DNA of 13,290 nucleotides from Krumholzibacterium sp965370495 (GTDB lineage: Bacteria > Krumholzibacteriota > Krumholzibacteriia > Krumholzibacteriales > Krumholzibacteriaceae): positions 1 through 13,290 of the forward strand of contig CBDUUV010000073.1 in the NCBI GenBank assembly GCA_965370495.1. Direction: 5' to 3'. The notes under the pieces are model-generated. The model saw only the letters and a program-made list of their open reading frames with translations. It was not told the origin of the DNA and searched no databases. This document shows positions 1-6,729 of this stretch, one piece after another. Both the position numbers and the translations under genes were made by a program. The stretch's first letter is position 1; each line of letters starts with the position of its first letter.

Positions 1-182
1 AAAATCATCAGGCGCTTCTATCCAATCTTCGAAAGGGAGACAAGGTGGTGACAAACGGCGGTATCTACGGGACCATTGTAGATTCCAAAGAACATGTGGT
101 GGTCTTGAAGATCGCCGATGAAGTCAAGATCGAAGTGATAAAGAGCGCTATAGCCACCGTGATTGAAAAGAGGGGTGAATAG
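1..182 (+). CDS. yajC: YajC, C-terminal fragment (Sec translocase accessory subunit)
   Basis: The reading frame enters from the left edge (first whole codon at position 3) and gives 59 residues ending at the TAG at 180-182. It contains LRKGDKVVTNGGIYGTI and then VKIEVIKSAIATVIEK, the characteristic soluble domain of YajC. The family's single N-terminal membrane helix lies outside the window. YajC is an inner-membrane accessory of SecDF-YajC that associates with SecYEG in protein export. The def start lies about 29 nt downstream, so the two are probably on one transcript. The identification rests on the GD.VvT.GGiyG.I pattern and the final V.KsaI; I am confident of the family despite the missing half. 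Confidence 0.9.
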   Translation, partial: NHQALLSNLRKGDKVVTNGGIYGTIVDSKEHVVVLKIADEVKIEVIKSAIATVIEKRGE

Positions 183-211
183 GCTTCCTGCCGCACAGTG
201 GAAGCAAGTTG

Positions 212-727
212 ATGTCCAGCATGGAACTGAAGATATACGGTGACAGGATCCTGAGGGAAAAATCCGGAAAAGTCGATTTGTTCGATGACTGGCTTGTCTC
301 TTTTTTCGATGATATGGTTGAGACTATGGCTGCCGAGTCAGGTGTGGGGCTGGCTGCTACCCAGGTCGGTGTTTTGAAACGTATTGCCGTGGTCAATCCA
401 GTCCCCGATGACAGTGGGAAGTTGCTGAAACTGGTCAATCCAAAGATCGTGTCGGTCAGCGAAGAGACCGGGAGTTTCGAAGAAGGCTGTCTCAGTGTGC
501 CGGGGATTCGGGGAAATGTGATCCGGCCTGTAGCGATTACCCTGGAATACCAGGACGAAAAGGGTGAAAAACATGTTCTCGAGGGCGATGGCCTTGTGGC
601 AAGGATAGTCCAGCATGAGATCGATCATCTCGATGGCGTTCTTTTCGTTGACAGGTTGTCTTTTGCCAAGAAGGCGATGATCAGGGGGAAACTGAGGGAA
701 CTGGCCAGGGGTGGAAGACAGGAGTAG
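212..727 (+). CDS. def: peptide deformylase
   Basis: Removes the formyl group from the N-terminal methionine of nascent chains at the ribosome exit, using a bound metal (usually Fe2+). With ATG 212 as start the product is 171 aa, a normal length. All three family motifs are intact: GVGLAATQ (44-51), EGCLS (91-95, metal ligand Cys93) and HEIDH (135-139, two metal-ligand histidines and the catalytic Glu). I chose ATG 212 because GGAAG at 200-204 lies 7 nt upstream. TTG 209 is too close to that site, and ATG 221 (giving MELKIYGD) has no obvious ribosome site but matches the usual family N-terminus. The stop is 4 nt before the fmt start, so the formylation and deformylation enzymes are coupled. 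Confidence 0.96.
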   Translation: MSSMELKIYGDRILREKSGKVDLFDDWLVSFFDDMVETMAAESGVGLAATQVGVLKRIAVVNPVPDDSGKLLKLVNPKIVSVSEETGSFEEGCLSVPGIRGNVIRPVAITLEYQDEKGEKHVLEGDGLVARIVQHEIDHLDGVLFVDRLSFAKKAMIRGKLRELARGGRQE

Positions 728-731
728 CAGG

Positions 732-1676
732 ATGCCGAGGGTGATATTTTTCGGATCTCCCGATTTTGCGCTTCCTTCGCTGAAAGCGATTGTTTCTACA
801 GAATACTGTCCGGTTCTGGTGGTCACCCAGCCCGACAGGCCTTCCGGAAGAGGCAGATCAAACACTCCCACACCGGTACGCCGCTTTGCGGAAGAAAGCG
901 GCCTTCCCGTAGAGGTGGTCAGCAGTTTCAAAAAAGGCGATATCGTGGACCTTCTTAAAGGCCATGACGCTGATTTTTTTGTTGTCGTTGCTTTCGGACT
1001 TATCTTTCCAAAAAAAGTCCTGGCGCTTCCCGCCAAAGAATGTATCAATGTTCATGCTTCTCTTCTTCCGGCCTACAGGGGCGCCAGCCCTGTCAATATG
1101 GCGATAGTCAACGGAGAGGCATTTACAGGTGTCAGCACCATGAGGATGGTGCAGGAACTCGATGCAGGCCCTGTATTCATGCAGAGTGTTGAACCGATCG
1201 ATCCCATGGAAGATGCGGGGATGCTTTTTGAGAGGCTCGCCGGGAGTGGAGCCGGCCTGTTGCTGAAAACACTGAGAGGTGTGGATGCTGGTGGAATGAC
1301 CCCGGTGGATCAGCCGGAGAAGGGTGTAAGCAGGGTACGGTTGTTGAAAAAGGAAGACGGGGCAATCCCGTGGGAAAAAGGAGCGCTTGAAGTCCACAAT
1401 CATATAAGGGGAATGAATCCCTGGCCCGGGAGCTACACATATTATGAAGGCAGGTATCTTAAAGTGCATAGATCCGAACCCTGCGATATTATCCAGCGAA
1501 ATATCAAGCCGGGGCGTATTGTAAGAGCAGGTGGAACAGACCTTGTCGTTGCCTGTGGCAGTGGTACAGTGAGGCTTACCATGTTGCAGGTTCAAGGCAG
1601 GAAAGTTCTGGAAACAGGTGAATTTCTAAGGGGTTACCAGATAACGGCTGGAGAGCGGTTCGGGGAGAAAACGTGA
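732..1676 (+). CDS. fmt: methionyl-tRNA formyltransferase
   Basis: Transfers a formyl group from 10-formyl-tetrahydrofolate to Met-tRNA(fMet) for initiation. The product is 314 aa, the usual length. The N-terminal formyltransferase fold starts with MPRVIFFGSPDFALPSL. The catalytic residues are visible as Asn106, His108 (NVHASLLP) and Asp144 (ELDAG), at the same numbers as in E. coli. The SLLPAYRGASPV loop is intact, and the C-terminal tRNA-binding OB-like domain runs from about residue 210 (IRGMNPWPGSYT). ATG 732 is preferred over GTG 711 because AGGAG at 720-724 is spaced 7 nt from it and the extension would overlap def. The gene directly follows def. rsmB, a frequent neighbour, is absent. 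Confidence 0.97.
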   Translation: MPRVIFFGSPDFALPSLKAIVSTEYCPVLVVTQPDRPSGRGRSNTPTPVRRFAEESGLPVEVVSSFKKGDIVDLLKGHDADFFVVVAFGLIFPKKVLALPAKECINVHASLLPAYRGASPVNMAIVNGEAFTGVSTMRMVQELDAGPVFMQSVEPIDPMEDAGMLFERLAGSGAGLLLKTLRGVDAGGMTPVDQPEKGVSRVRLLKKEDGAIPWEKGALEVHNHIRGMNPWPGSYTYYEGRYLKVHRSEPCDIIQRNIKPGRIVRAGGTDLVVACGSGTVRLTMLQVQGRKVLETGEFLRGYQITAGERFGEKT

Positions 1677-2425
1677 TGGTGGAGAAAGAAAAGAAAAAAG
1701 GATACCATCCGGCGATTTTTTACTTCTTTGTTATAACCGGTGCATTTATCGCAGGCATTATCATCTTTAATTTTGTGGTGTTGCCGGTGCTTGTCGGCCG
1801 GAGGGATGTTGTCATCGTTCCTGATATAATTGGCATGAAGGTCCAGCCTGCGGAGGATGTATGTGGAGAAAAAGGGCTCGGGATTATGGTGATTGGCGAG
1901 CGGTATTCCGGGAAATTCCCGATGGGTACGATCATCGAACAGATACCCAGATATGGAGAGAGCCTTAAAGGAAAGAGGACTGTAAAAATCCTTGTCAGTT
2001 CGGGAAGGAAGACGGAGGAAGTCCCTGAACTGACGAATGTATCGTTGAGGCAGGCAGAGCTGATGCTGGAGGACGCCCGCCTGGAAAAAGGCAGGATAGT
2101 CAGGATATTCTCCAGCGATGAGGGTGAAAACAGGGTTTGTTCATCCAGTCCTCCATCGGGCGTACGAATACCAAACGGCGCCAGGGTAGATATCCTGTTA
2201 TCGATGACAGGTGAACCGCGAGTGTACCTTATGCCTGACCTGGTCGGCAGGGATCTTCCTTTCGTAAAGGAAAGGCTCGAGAGAAGCGGATTTCATGTGA
2301 CAAGGGTTGTCAGCAGGAGGGATGAAGAGAAGTTCCCAAACACGATTCTCTCGCAGAACCCGCTGGCGGGGTATTCTATAAAAGAAGGGGGAACCGTTGA
2401 ACTTGTTGTTTCCACGGTTGAATGA
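1676..2425 (+). CDS. membrane-anchored protein with three PASTA domains, no kinase
   Basis: A 249-aa protein with a short lysine-rich cytoplasmic tail (1-10), one membrane helix (about 12-41) and three consecutive PASTA repeats at about 45-110, 113-178 and 182-248. Each repeat begins with a VP- or MP-D/E-L/I-type strand and ends in a strand such as VKILVSS or VELVVSTVE. The third carries the typical SQNPLAG.SIKEGG.V core. PASTA domains in other proteins bind peptidoglycan stem peptides or muropeptides, or act as spacers in PASTA kinases and PBPs; no kinase or transpeptidase domain is present here. The fmt TGA (1674-1676) overlaps the ATG by one base, and GGAG at 1664-1667 supports this start rather than GTG 1673. 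Role unknown; likely an envelope-facing sensor or scaffold. The domain call is firm; function is inference. Confidence 0.88.
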   Translation: MVEKEKKKGYHPAIFYFFVITGAFIAGIIIFNFVVLPVLVGRRDVVIVPDIIGMKVQPAEDVCGEKGLGIMVIGERYSGKFPMGTIIEQIPRYGESLKGKRTVKILVSSGRKTEEVPELTNVSLRQAELMLEDARLEKGRIVRIFSSDEGENRVCSSSPPSGVRIPNGARVDILLSMTGEPRVYLMPDLVGRDLPFVKERLERSGFHVTRVVSRRDEEKFPNTILSQNPLAGYSIKEGGTVELVVSTVE

Positions 2426-3080
2426 TCCGGGCAGAGTCGCGGTCGCGCCGTCGGTCCTTTCGGCTGATTTTTCACGGCTGGAAAATGAGATTTCCCGTGT
2501 TGAAGATGCGGGAGCAGATTTTCTGCATCTTGATATAATGGACGGGCACTTTGTTCCGAAAATCACGTTTGGGCCGATGATAGTTGAAGCGATCTCCAGA
2601 ATCGCGAAAATCCCGCTTATTACGCATCTTATGATAAGTGACCCTGGAAAATATATAGAGAGTTTCGTGGAATCCGGAAGTTCGGCTGTCACATTCCATT
2701 TCGAGGCGATAGAGACGGGGCACGAAGAGATCATCGAACGGTTGCACAAGAAAGGGTGTGGTGTGGGGATAGCAATCAATCCCGATACGCCTCTGTCCGA
2801 CGTGGAAAACCTGCTGGACAAAATAGACCTGTTTCTGGTTATGACTGTTTTTCCCGGTTCAGGTGGGCAGAAATTGATCACCAGCGTCCTTTCAAAGATC
2901 GAAGATGCGGCGAATCTCAGGGAAAAGAACGGATACGATCTGGTGATAGAAGTCGATGGTGGCATAAACACAGAAACAGCTTCTTCCGTAAGGGATGCCG
3001 GTGGGCAGATTCTCGTTGCGGGGACTGCAATATTTAAAAGTAGTGATTATATTTCGGCGATTAATTCTATCAGAGGCTGA
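2397..3080 (+). CDS. rpe: ribulose-phosphate 3-epimerase
   Basis: Interconverts ribulose-5-phosphate and xylulose-5-phosphate in the cytosolic pentose phosphate pathway. It is a 227-aa TIM barrel. Visible metal and catalytic residues are His44 and Asp46 (HLDIMDGHFVP), His77 (ITHLMI) and Asp187 (EVDGGI), evenly offset by 10 from E. coli His34, Asp36, His67 and Asp177. The end VAGTAIFKSSDY is typical. The start is uncertain. TTG 2397 has AAGGGGG (2385-2391) upstream and makes a 29-nt overlap with the PASTA gene. TTG 2418 would give a more usual length before APSVLSADF but lacks a ribosome site. Oddity: the conserved NPGFGGQ phosphate loop reads FPGSGGQ (152-158). Confidence 0.95.
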   Translation: MNLLFPRLNDPGRVAVAPSVLSADFSRLENEISRVEDAGADFLHLDIMDGHFVPKITFGPMIVEAISRIAKIPLITHLMISDPGKYIESFVESGSSAVTFHFEAIETGHEEIIERLHKKGCGVGIAINPDTPLSDVENLLDKIDLFLVMTVFPGSGGQKLITSVLSKIEDAANLREKNGYDLVIEVDGGINTETASSVRDAGGQILVAGTAIFKSSDYISAINSIRG

Positions 3081-3129
3081 TTTCAGATACCTGCCGGACC
3101 CTTTTTCGGGGCGGTTTCCACTTTTCCTT

Positions 3130-3154
3130 GGGGGGGGCTGGGCTCCCCGGGAGC
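3130..3154 (+). other. G-rich block with quadruplex-type spacing and GC palindrome
   Basis: A run of eight G (3130-3137) is followed by GGG at 3140-3142 and GGG at 3149-3151, so four G3 tracts can be drawn with loops of 2, 2 and 6 nt. The same stretch contains the palindrome GCTCCCCGGGAGC (3142-3154), which would compete with quadruplex formation. It lies in the rpe-ffh gap, upstream of the candidate ffh promoter. The pattern is seen directly; any function is inference. Confidence 0.4.
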
Positions 3155-3175
3155 TGCTTTAGAGACTGATTTCGC

Positions 3176-3204
3176 TTGCCTGGGCAACAAAATCATGCTA
3201 TTTT
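3176..3204 (+). promoter_or_regulatory. candidate sigma70-type promoter for ffh
   Basis: TTGCCT (3176-3181) and TATTTT (3199-3204) are separated by 17 nt, each matching 4 of 6 consensus positions. It lies in the only sizeable gap (153 nt) of the plus-strand cluster, 30 nt before the ffh start. No transcript data are available, and read-through from rpe is also possible. Confidence 0.4.
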
Positions 3205-3233
3205 CTTCATTTACGAGCTGGGAGTAGTAACAG

Positions 3234-4556
3234 GTGTTCCAGGACCTGAGTGACAGATTTGCCCGTGTTTTCAAGGAGTTACGTGGTCACGGAAAGGTGC
3301 GTGAAGCCCACATCCGTGACGCGATGAAAGAGGTTCGCAGGGGGCTCCTTGAAGCTGACGTTAATTACAAGGTCGTCAAAGAATTTGTCGCAAAAGTAAG
3401 TGAAAGGGCTGTGGGGCGAAAAGTACTGGACAGCCTCACTCCTGATCAACAGATTATAAAGATTGTTCACGAGGAACTTGTTTCCGTTCTTGGGGGGAAG
3501 CCTTCGGCATTCAGGCTTTCCGGCTCACCGGCAGGTGTTATGGTCTGTGGACTGCAGGGAGCGGGTAAGACCAGTTTTACTGCAAAGCTTGCCGTCTATT
3601 GCAGAAAGAAGGGGCGTAAGCCTCTGCTTGTTGCTGCGGACATACACCGTTTTGCAGCGGTCAGGCAGCTTGAGATTCTTGGCCGGGAGATCGACGTGCC
3701 GGTATACGCGCCGGGTGCCGATGTTCCTGTTGCAGTGATCTTAAAAGAGGCTCTCAGGGAGGCGAAGAAACAGCTTTGCGACACCGTTATCGTCGATACG
3801 GCAGGGAGGCTGCATATCGATGGTGAGATGATGGCTGAACTCAGCCTCATCAAGGATATCCTGAAGCCGGAAGAATCGCTCCTGGTCCTTGACAGTATGA
3901 CGGGGCAGGAAGCTGTTAATGTTGCTCGTGAGTTTAAAAAAGAGATAGATTTTACCGGTGTCGTCCTCACAAAACTTGATGGGGATACACGTGGCGGTGC
4001 TGCGCTTTCGGTTTCTTCTGTGGCGCAGGTGCCGATAAAGTTTGTTTGTGTCGGTGAAAAAACGGGAGATCTTGAAGCGTTTTATCCCGACCGGATGGCC
4101 GGCAGGATTCTGGGGATGGGAGATATTATCTCTCTTGTTGAGAAAGCCCAGGAGACTCTGGACGAAAAGAAGATCAAGGAGCTTGAAAACAAGCTTTTCA
4201 AGGAGTCGTTTACCCTCGAAGACTTCCTTGACCAGCTCCAGCGGCTGAAGAAAATGGGGCCGGTTGATCAGATCCTCGGTATGATCCCGGGGATGAAAGC
4301 AAAAGGCGCATTGGCATCAGGTGTGGGCGAAAAGGAGATGAAAAAGATCGAGGCGATCATACAGTCGATGACTCTGGTCGAGCGGCGGACCCCGCAGCTC
4401 ATTGATGGGTCGAGGCGGAAAAGGATCGCCAACGGCAGTGGTTCAAGCGTTCAGGATGTCAATCGCCTGCTGATCCAGTTTCAGCAGATGAGGAAGATGA
4501 TGAAGCGTTTTTCGAAGGTATCGGGTAAGATGCCTGCCAACTTTCCATTTTCCTGA
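3234..4556 (+). CDS. ffh: signal recognition particle protein Ffh (SRP54)
   Basis: The GTPase of the signal recognition particle: with 4.5S RNA it binds hydrophobic signal sequences and docks with FtsY to deliver ribosomes to SecYEG. The protein is 440 aa. Its order is N domain (1-~90), G domain with G1 GLQGAGKT (106-113), G2 DIHRFAAVRQL (136-146), G3 DTAGR (188-192), G4 TKLD (246-249) and the closing loop (274-284), then the methionine-rich M domain (about 327-430) with IANGSGSSVQDVNRLL, the RNA-binding element. GTG 3234 is chosen because GGGAG at 3220-3224 lies 9 nt upstream. Small departures from the commonest motifs are GKTS for GKTT and DIHRF for D[TI]YRP. It starts the conserved block with rpsP, rimM, trmD and rplS. 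Confidence 0.97.
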   Translation: MFQDLSDRFARVFKELRGHGKVREAHIRDAMKEVRRGLLEADVNYKVVKEFVAKVSERAVGRKVLDSLTPDQQIIKIVHEELVSVLGGKPSAFRLSGSPAGVMVCGLQGAGKTSFTAKLAVYCRKKGRKPLLVAADIHRFAAVRQLEILGREIDVPVYAPGADVPVAVILKEALREAKKQLCDTVIVDTAGRLHIDGEMMAELSLIKDILKPEESLLVLDSMTGQEAVNVAREFKKEIDFTGVVLTKLDGDTRGGAALSVSSVAQVPIKFVCVGEKTGDLEAFYPDRMAGRILGMGDIISLVEKAQETLDEKKIKELENKLFKESFTLEDFLDQLQRLKKMGPVDQILGMIPGMKAKGALASGVGEKEMKKIEAIIQSMTLVERRTPQLIDGSRRKRIANGSGSSVQDVNRLLIQFQQMRKMMKRFSKVSGKMPANFPFS

Positions 4557-4581
4557 TTGTTTTGTCTAGCACGTATTTAAC

Positions 4582-4586
4582 GGAGG
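4582..4586 (+). promoter_or_regulatory. Shine-Dalgarno GGAGG that fixes the rpsP start
   Basis: GGAGG lies 6 nt before TTG 4593 and only 3 nt before GTG 4590. This spacing and the canonical MAVKIR N-terminus favour TTG 4593 as the initiation codon. Confidence 0.7.
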
Positions 4587-4592
4587 TTTGTG

Positions 4593-5135
4593 TTGGCGGT
4601 AAAAATCAGAATGAAGAGGATGGGTTCCAAGAAAAAACCCTTCTACCGTATCATTGTGGCGGACGCGAGAAGCCCTCGTGATGGCCGTTTTATTGAGATG
4701 CTTGGATATTACGATCCGATGACGGAGCCGGCTAATATCAAGGTCGATGAGGATAAACTGTATAAATGGCTCGATAAGGGTGCTATTCCTACCGATAGTG
4801 CGGCCAATGTTTTTAAAAGGGTCGGGCTTCTCGAGAGGTGGCAGTTACTCAAGTCGGGGCTGAAGATATCCGAGCTTGATGAAGCGATTGAGGCAAGAAG
4901 AGCCAAGCAGCCCAAGGCTGAAGCCAAAGAGAAGGTAAAGCTGTCCAGGAAGGCAGTAGCGGCGGCAAAAAAAGAAGAGGAAGAAAAGGTGAAGGCTGAA
5001 GAGGAAACCGCCAAAGCTCCTGAGGTTGTTGAGGAGCCTGTCAAAGCTCCTGAGGCTGTTGAGGAGCCCGTAGTTGAGGAAGCTCCGAAAGAAGAAAAAC
5101 CCAAGGTTGATGGGGAACCCGGGGACGGTAAATAG
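4593..5135 (+). CDS. rpsP: 30S ribosomal protein bS16 with long acidic C-terminal tail
   Basis: Residues 1-80 are a standard bS16, an early 30S assembly protein that binds 16S rRNA: MAVKIRMKRMGSKKKPFYRI, then ADARSPRDGRFIEMLGYYDP and the GAIPTDSAANVFKRVGLL end. The protein is 180 aa against about 80-90 for a plain S16. The extra C-terminal part begins with a helical, charged segment (about 91-135). It then becomes an Ala/Pro/Glu/Val tail with a tandem decapeptide, KAPEVVEEPV then KAPEAVEEPV (141-160). The tail is probably disordered; extended S16 proteins are known in several phyla. The start is TTG 4593 (M-A-V-K-I-R). It is followed by a hairpin and khpA. Confidence 0.95.
   Translation: MAVKIRMKRMGSKKKPFYRIIVADARSPRDGRFIEMLGYYDPMTEPANIKVDEDKLYKWLDKGAIPTDSAANVFKRVGLLERWQLLKSGLKISELDEAIEARRAKQPKAEAKEKVKLSRKAVAAAKKEEEEKVKAEEETAKAPEVVEEPVKAPEAVEEPVVEEAPKEEKPKVDGEPGDGK
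5013..5072 (+). repeat. tandem 30-nt repeat inside rpsP
   Basis: Two adjacent 30-nt units, 5013-5042 and 5043-5072, match at 27 of 30 positions and encode the two copies of KAPE[V/A]VEEPV in the S16 tail. This looks like a recent in-frame duplication. Confidence 0.85.
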
Positions 5136-5155
5136 GCAGGAAATCTTTTTCTGCC
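5135..5155 (+). other. hairpin between rpsP and khpA
   Basis: GGCAGGAAA (5135-5143) pairs with TTTTCTGCC (5147-5155): nine base pairs including one G-U, with a three-base loop. It starts on the last base of the rpsP stop codon. There is no T-run after it (CGGTAAATAATT follows), so it is more likely an mRNA processing, stabilising or attenuating element than a full terminator. Confidence 0.5.
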
Positions 5156-5194
5156 GGTAAATAATTTGCTGACCCGAGAGGAAGTCAGATATAA

Positions 5195-5440
5195 ATGAAT
5201 ATTGAACCGATAAAAACAATGATTCACAAGATATGCGAGATGCTTGTCGATAGCCCGGATGCAATCAGGGTGCTGGAGGAAACTCGTGACGATACTACGA
5301 TTGTTGTGCTGTCCGTCGACAAAGCTGATGTAGGAAAAGTCATTGGCAGGAACGGACAAACCGCCAAGGCTCTCCGCGCGCTGGTCAATGCTGCCGCGAC
5401 CCGCATGGGTTGCAGGGTTCTTCTGGAGATCAGGGAATGA
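5195..5440 (+). CDS. khpA: KhpA family KH-domain RNA-binding protein (YlqC)
   Basis: An 81-aa protein consisting of a single KH domain. The RNA-contacting GxxG loop is GRNG (51-54) within DVGKVIGRNGQTAKALR. The N-terminal helix IKTMIHKICEMLVDSPDAI and the end CRVLLEIRE match the KhpA/YlqC family, which sits between rpsP and rimM in many bacteria. In Gram-positive bacteria KhpA pairs with KhpB and affects cell elongation and RNA levels. The start is ATG 5195; a GAGAGGA stretch at 5176-5182 is a somewhat distant ribosome site. The rimM start is 7 nt after the stop. The role in this organism is inferred from the family. Confidence 0.92.
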   Translation: MNIEPIKTMIHKICEMLVDSPDAIRVLEETRDDTTIVVLSVDKADVGKVIGRNGQTAKALRALVNAAATRMGCRVLLEIRE

Positions 5441-5447
5441 GAACCTG

Positions 5448-5972
5448 ATGCAGGCGGGGACAGTGTTTCTCGGCGAGATTGTGAACACGGTCGGGCTCAA
5501 AGGGGAAGTCAAATTACTTCCCAGCCGCGATTTCTGGATGGAGGCATTGAGCGTCAGTCCGCTTGAGCTTGTATCGCCGGAAGGAATACGCAGGAATGTA
5601 CTGGTAGATAAGTTCAGGGCAAAACGGCATGTCTTTGTTTTGAAACTCTCTGGTATCGGGACTATCAATGAAGCAGAATCGATCATTGGCAGTGTTCTGG
5701 AAGTATCCCTGGGAGTGGTCGATGATTCGGTTTTTCCGAAGGAACTCAAACCTTTCCAGGTCGAGGGAGTCGATGTATACCTGAGTGAAGGGACTCATGT
5801 TGGCAAGGTCGTTGATATGCTGATCGGTCCGCAGCAGGATTGTCTTATCGTTGAAAAAGATGGGGAAAGGTATATCGTACCAAATGTTCCGGAGGTTGTT
5901 CGCGTGATTGATCTTGAAAAGGGTGTAATAGAGATAGATCCGCCGGAAGGGTTGCTTGACCTGAGGTGGTAG
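5448..5972 (+). CDS. rimM: 16S rRNA processing protein RimM
   Basis: A 174-aa 30S maturation factor that binds uS19 and assists assembly of the 30S head. The N-terminal RimM barrel is shown by FLGEIVNTVGLKGEVKLLP. The C-terminal PRC-barrel (about 100-174) is shown by GVDVYLSEGTHVGKVVDML and ends in VPNVPEVVRVIDLEKG and PEGLLDL, a typical RimM terminus. ATG 5448 begins at the family's usual place. A longer frame from 5343 would run through most of the khpA end and is rejected. AGGGA at 5432-5436, inside the khpA end, is the likely ribosome site, so translation is coupled. Confidence 0.95.
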   Translation: MQAGTVFLGEIVNTVGLKGEVKLLPSRDFWMEALSVSPLELVSPEGIRRNVLVDKFRAKRHVFVLKLSGIGTINEAESIIGSVLEVSLGVVDDSVFPKELKPFQVEGVDVYLSEGTHVGKVVDMLIGPQQDCLIVEKDGERYIVPNVPEVVRVIDLEKGVIEIDPPEGLLDLRW

Positions 5973-5985
5973 AAGGCGCTCCAGG

Positions 5986-6702
5986 ATGGAGATGTATTTT
6001 ATTACAATTTTTCCAAACCTGTTCGGGGGAGTACTCGAAACCGGAGTGTTGGGTATCGCGGCAAGGAAGGGAAATGTTTGTTATCACGTGGTCAATCTCA
6101 GGGACTTTGCCGTGGACAGTCATCGCAGTATCGATGATTACCCTTATGGGGGTGGACCGGGGATGGTTATGATGGCGCCTCCTGTCGTTGAAGCTGTTGA
6201 ATCGGCAAGAAGTGAGAGGGAAAAGGGAAAAATTCCTGTTATCATGCTTTCACCTGCAGGGAAACCGTTCAGCCAGGCGAAGGCACGTGAGTTGGCAGGC
6301 AAGGAAAAGATCGTTTTTCTATGCGGCCGGTACAAGGGTATCGATGAAAGGGCGAAGGAACTGGTGGTTACAGACACAATATCAATCGGCGATTACATAG
6401 TAAGCGGGGGAGAACTTCCAGCCCTGGTCGTTGCTGACTCTATTGTAAGGTATTTTCCGGGCGTACTCGGCGACGAACGCAGCAGAGATACGGATTCATT
6501 CAGTGTTGAGTGTGAATTTTCTCTCGATGCTGCCTATTATACCAGGCCGCCCGAATACAGGAATTTAAAGGTGCCCGAGGTCCTGATTTCGGGGAACCAT
6601 GCAAAAATAGAAGAGTGGCGCAGGAAATCGGCTAAGGAGCGAACCAGTCGTTTCAGGCCGGATCTTCTGGGACGGGTTCGTGAAAAAGACAATATGAAAT
6701 AG
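5986..6702 (+). CDS. trmD: tRNA (guanine-37-N1)-methyltransferase
   Basis: Methylates G37 next to the anticodon of tRNAs reading CNN codons, using S-adenosylmethionine, which prevents frameshifting. It is 238 aa and belongs to the SPOUT class with a trefoil knot. The visible elements are DDYPYGGGPGMVM (50-62), the knot FLCGRYKGIDERA (111-123) with SIGDYIVSGGEL (133-144), the catalytic Asp170 in DTDSF, and YYTRPPEYRNLKVPEVLISG with the C-terminal helical part HAKIEEWRR. The start ATG 5986 has AAGG at 5973-5976. ATG 5992, with CAGGA upstream, is a possible alternative. It lies between rimM and rplS as in most bacteria. Confidence 0.97.
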   Translation: MEMYFITIFPNLFGGVLETGVLGIAARKGNVCYHVVNLRDFAVDSHRSIDDYPYGGGPGMVMMAPPVVEAVESARSEREKGKIPVIMLSPAGKPFSQAKARELAGKEKIVFLCGRYKGIDERAKELVVTDTISIGDYIVSGGELPALVVADSIVRYFPGVLGDERSRDTDSFSVECEFSLDAAYYTRPPEYRNLKVPEVLISGNHAKIEEWRRKSAKERTSRFRPDLLGRVREKDNMK

Positions 6703-6729
6703 TAAGTCGAATTATGAAAAGGAGAAGAG

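Noticed and set aside
338..1048. Long minus-strand open frame across def and fmt
   Set aside because: It lies opposite two genes with complete catalytic motifs and its translation resembles no protein; the same holds for minus-strand frames at 858-1595, 2198-2971 and 4709-5749.
3088..3120. Terminator after rpe
   Set aside because: The GGACCC/GGGGC pairing is short and mismatched, and the T-run lies in the loop rather than after the stem.
5343..5447. Upstream extension of rimM
   Set aside because: It would overlap most of the khpA end, and the family N-terminus begins at ATG 5448.
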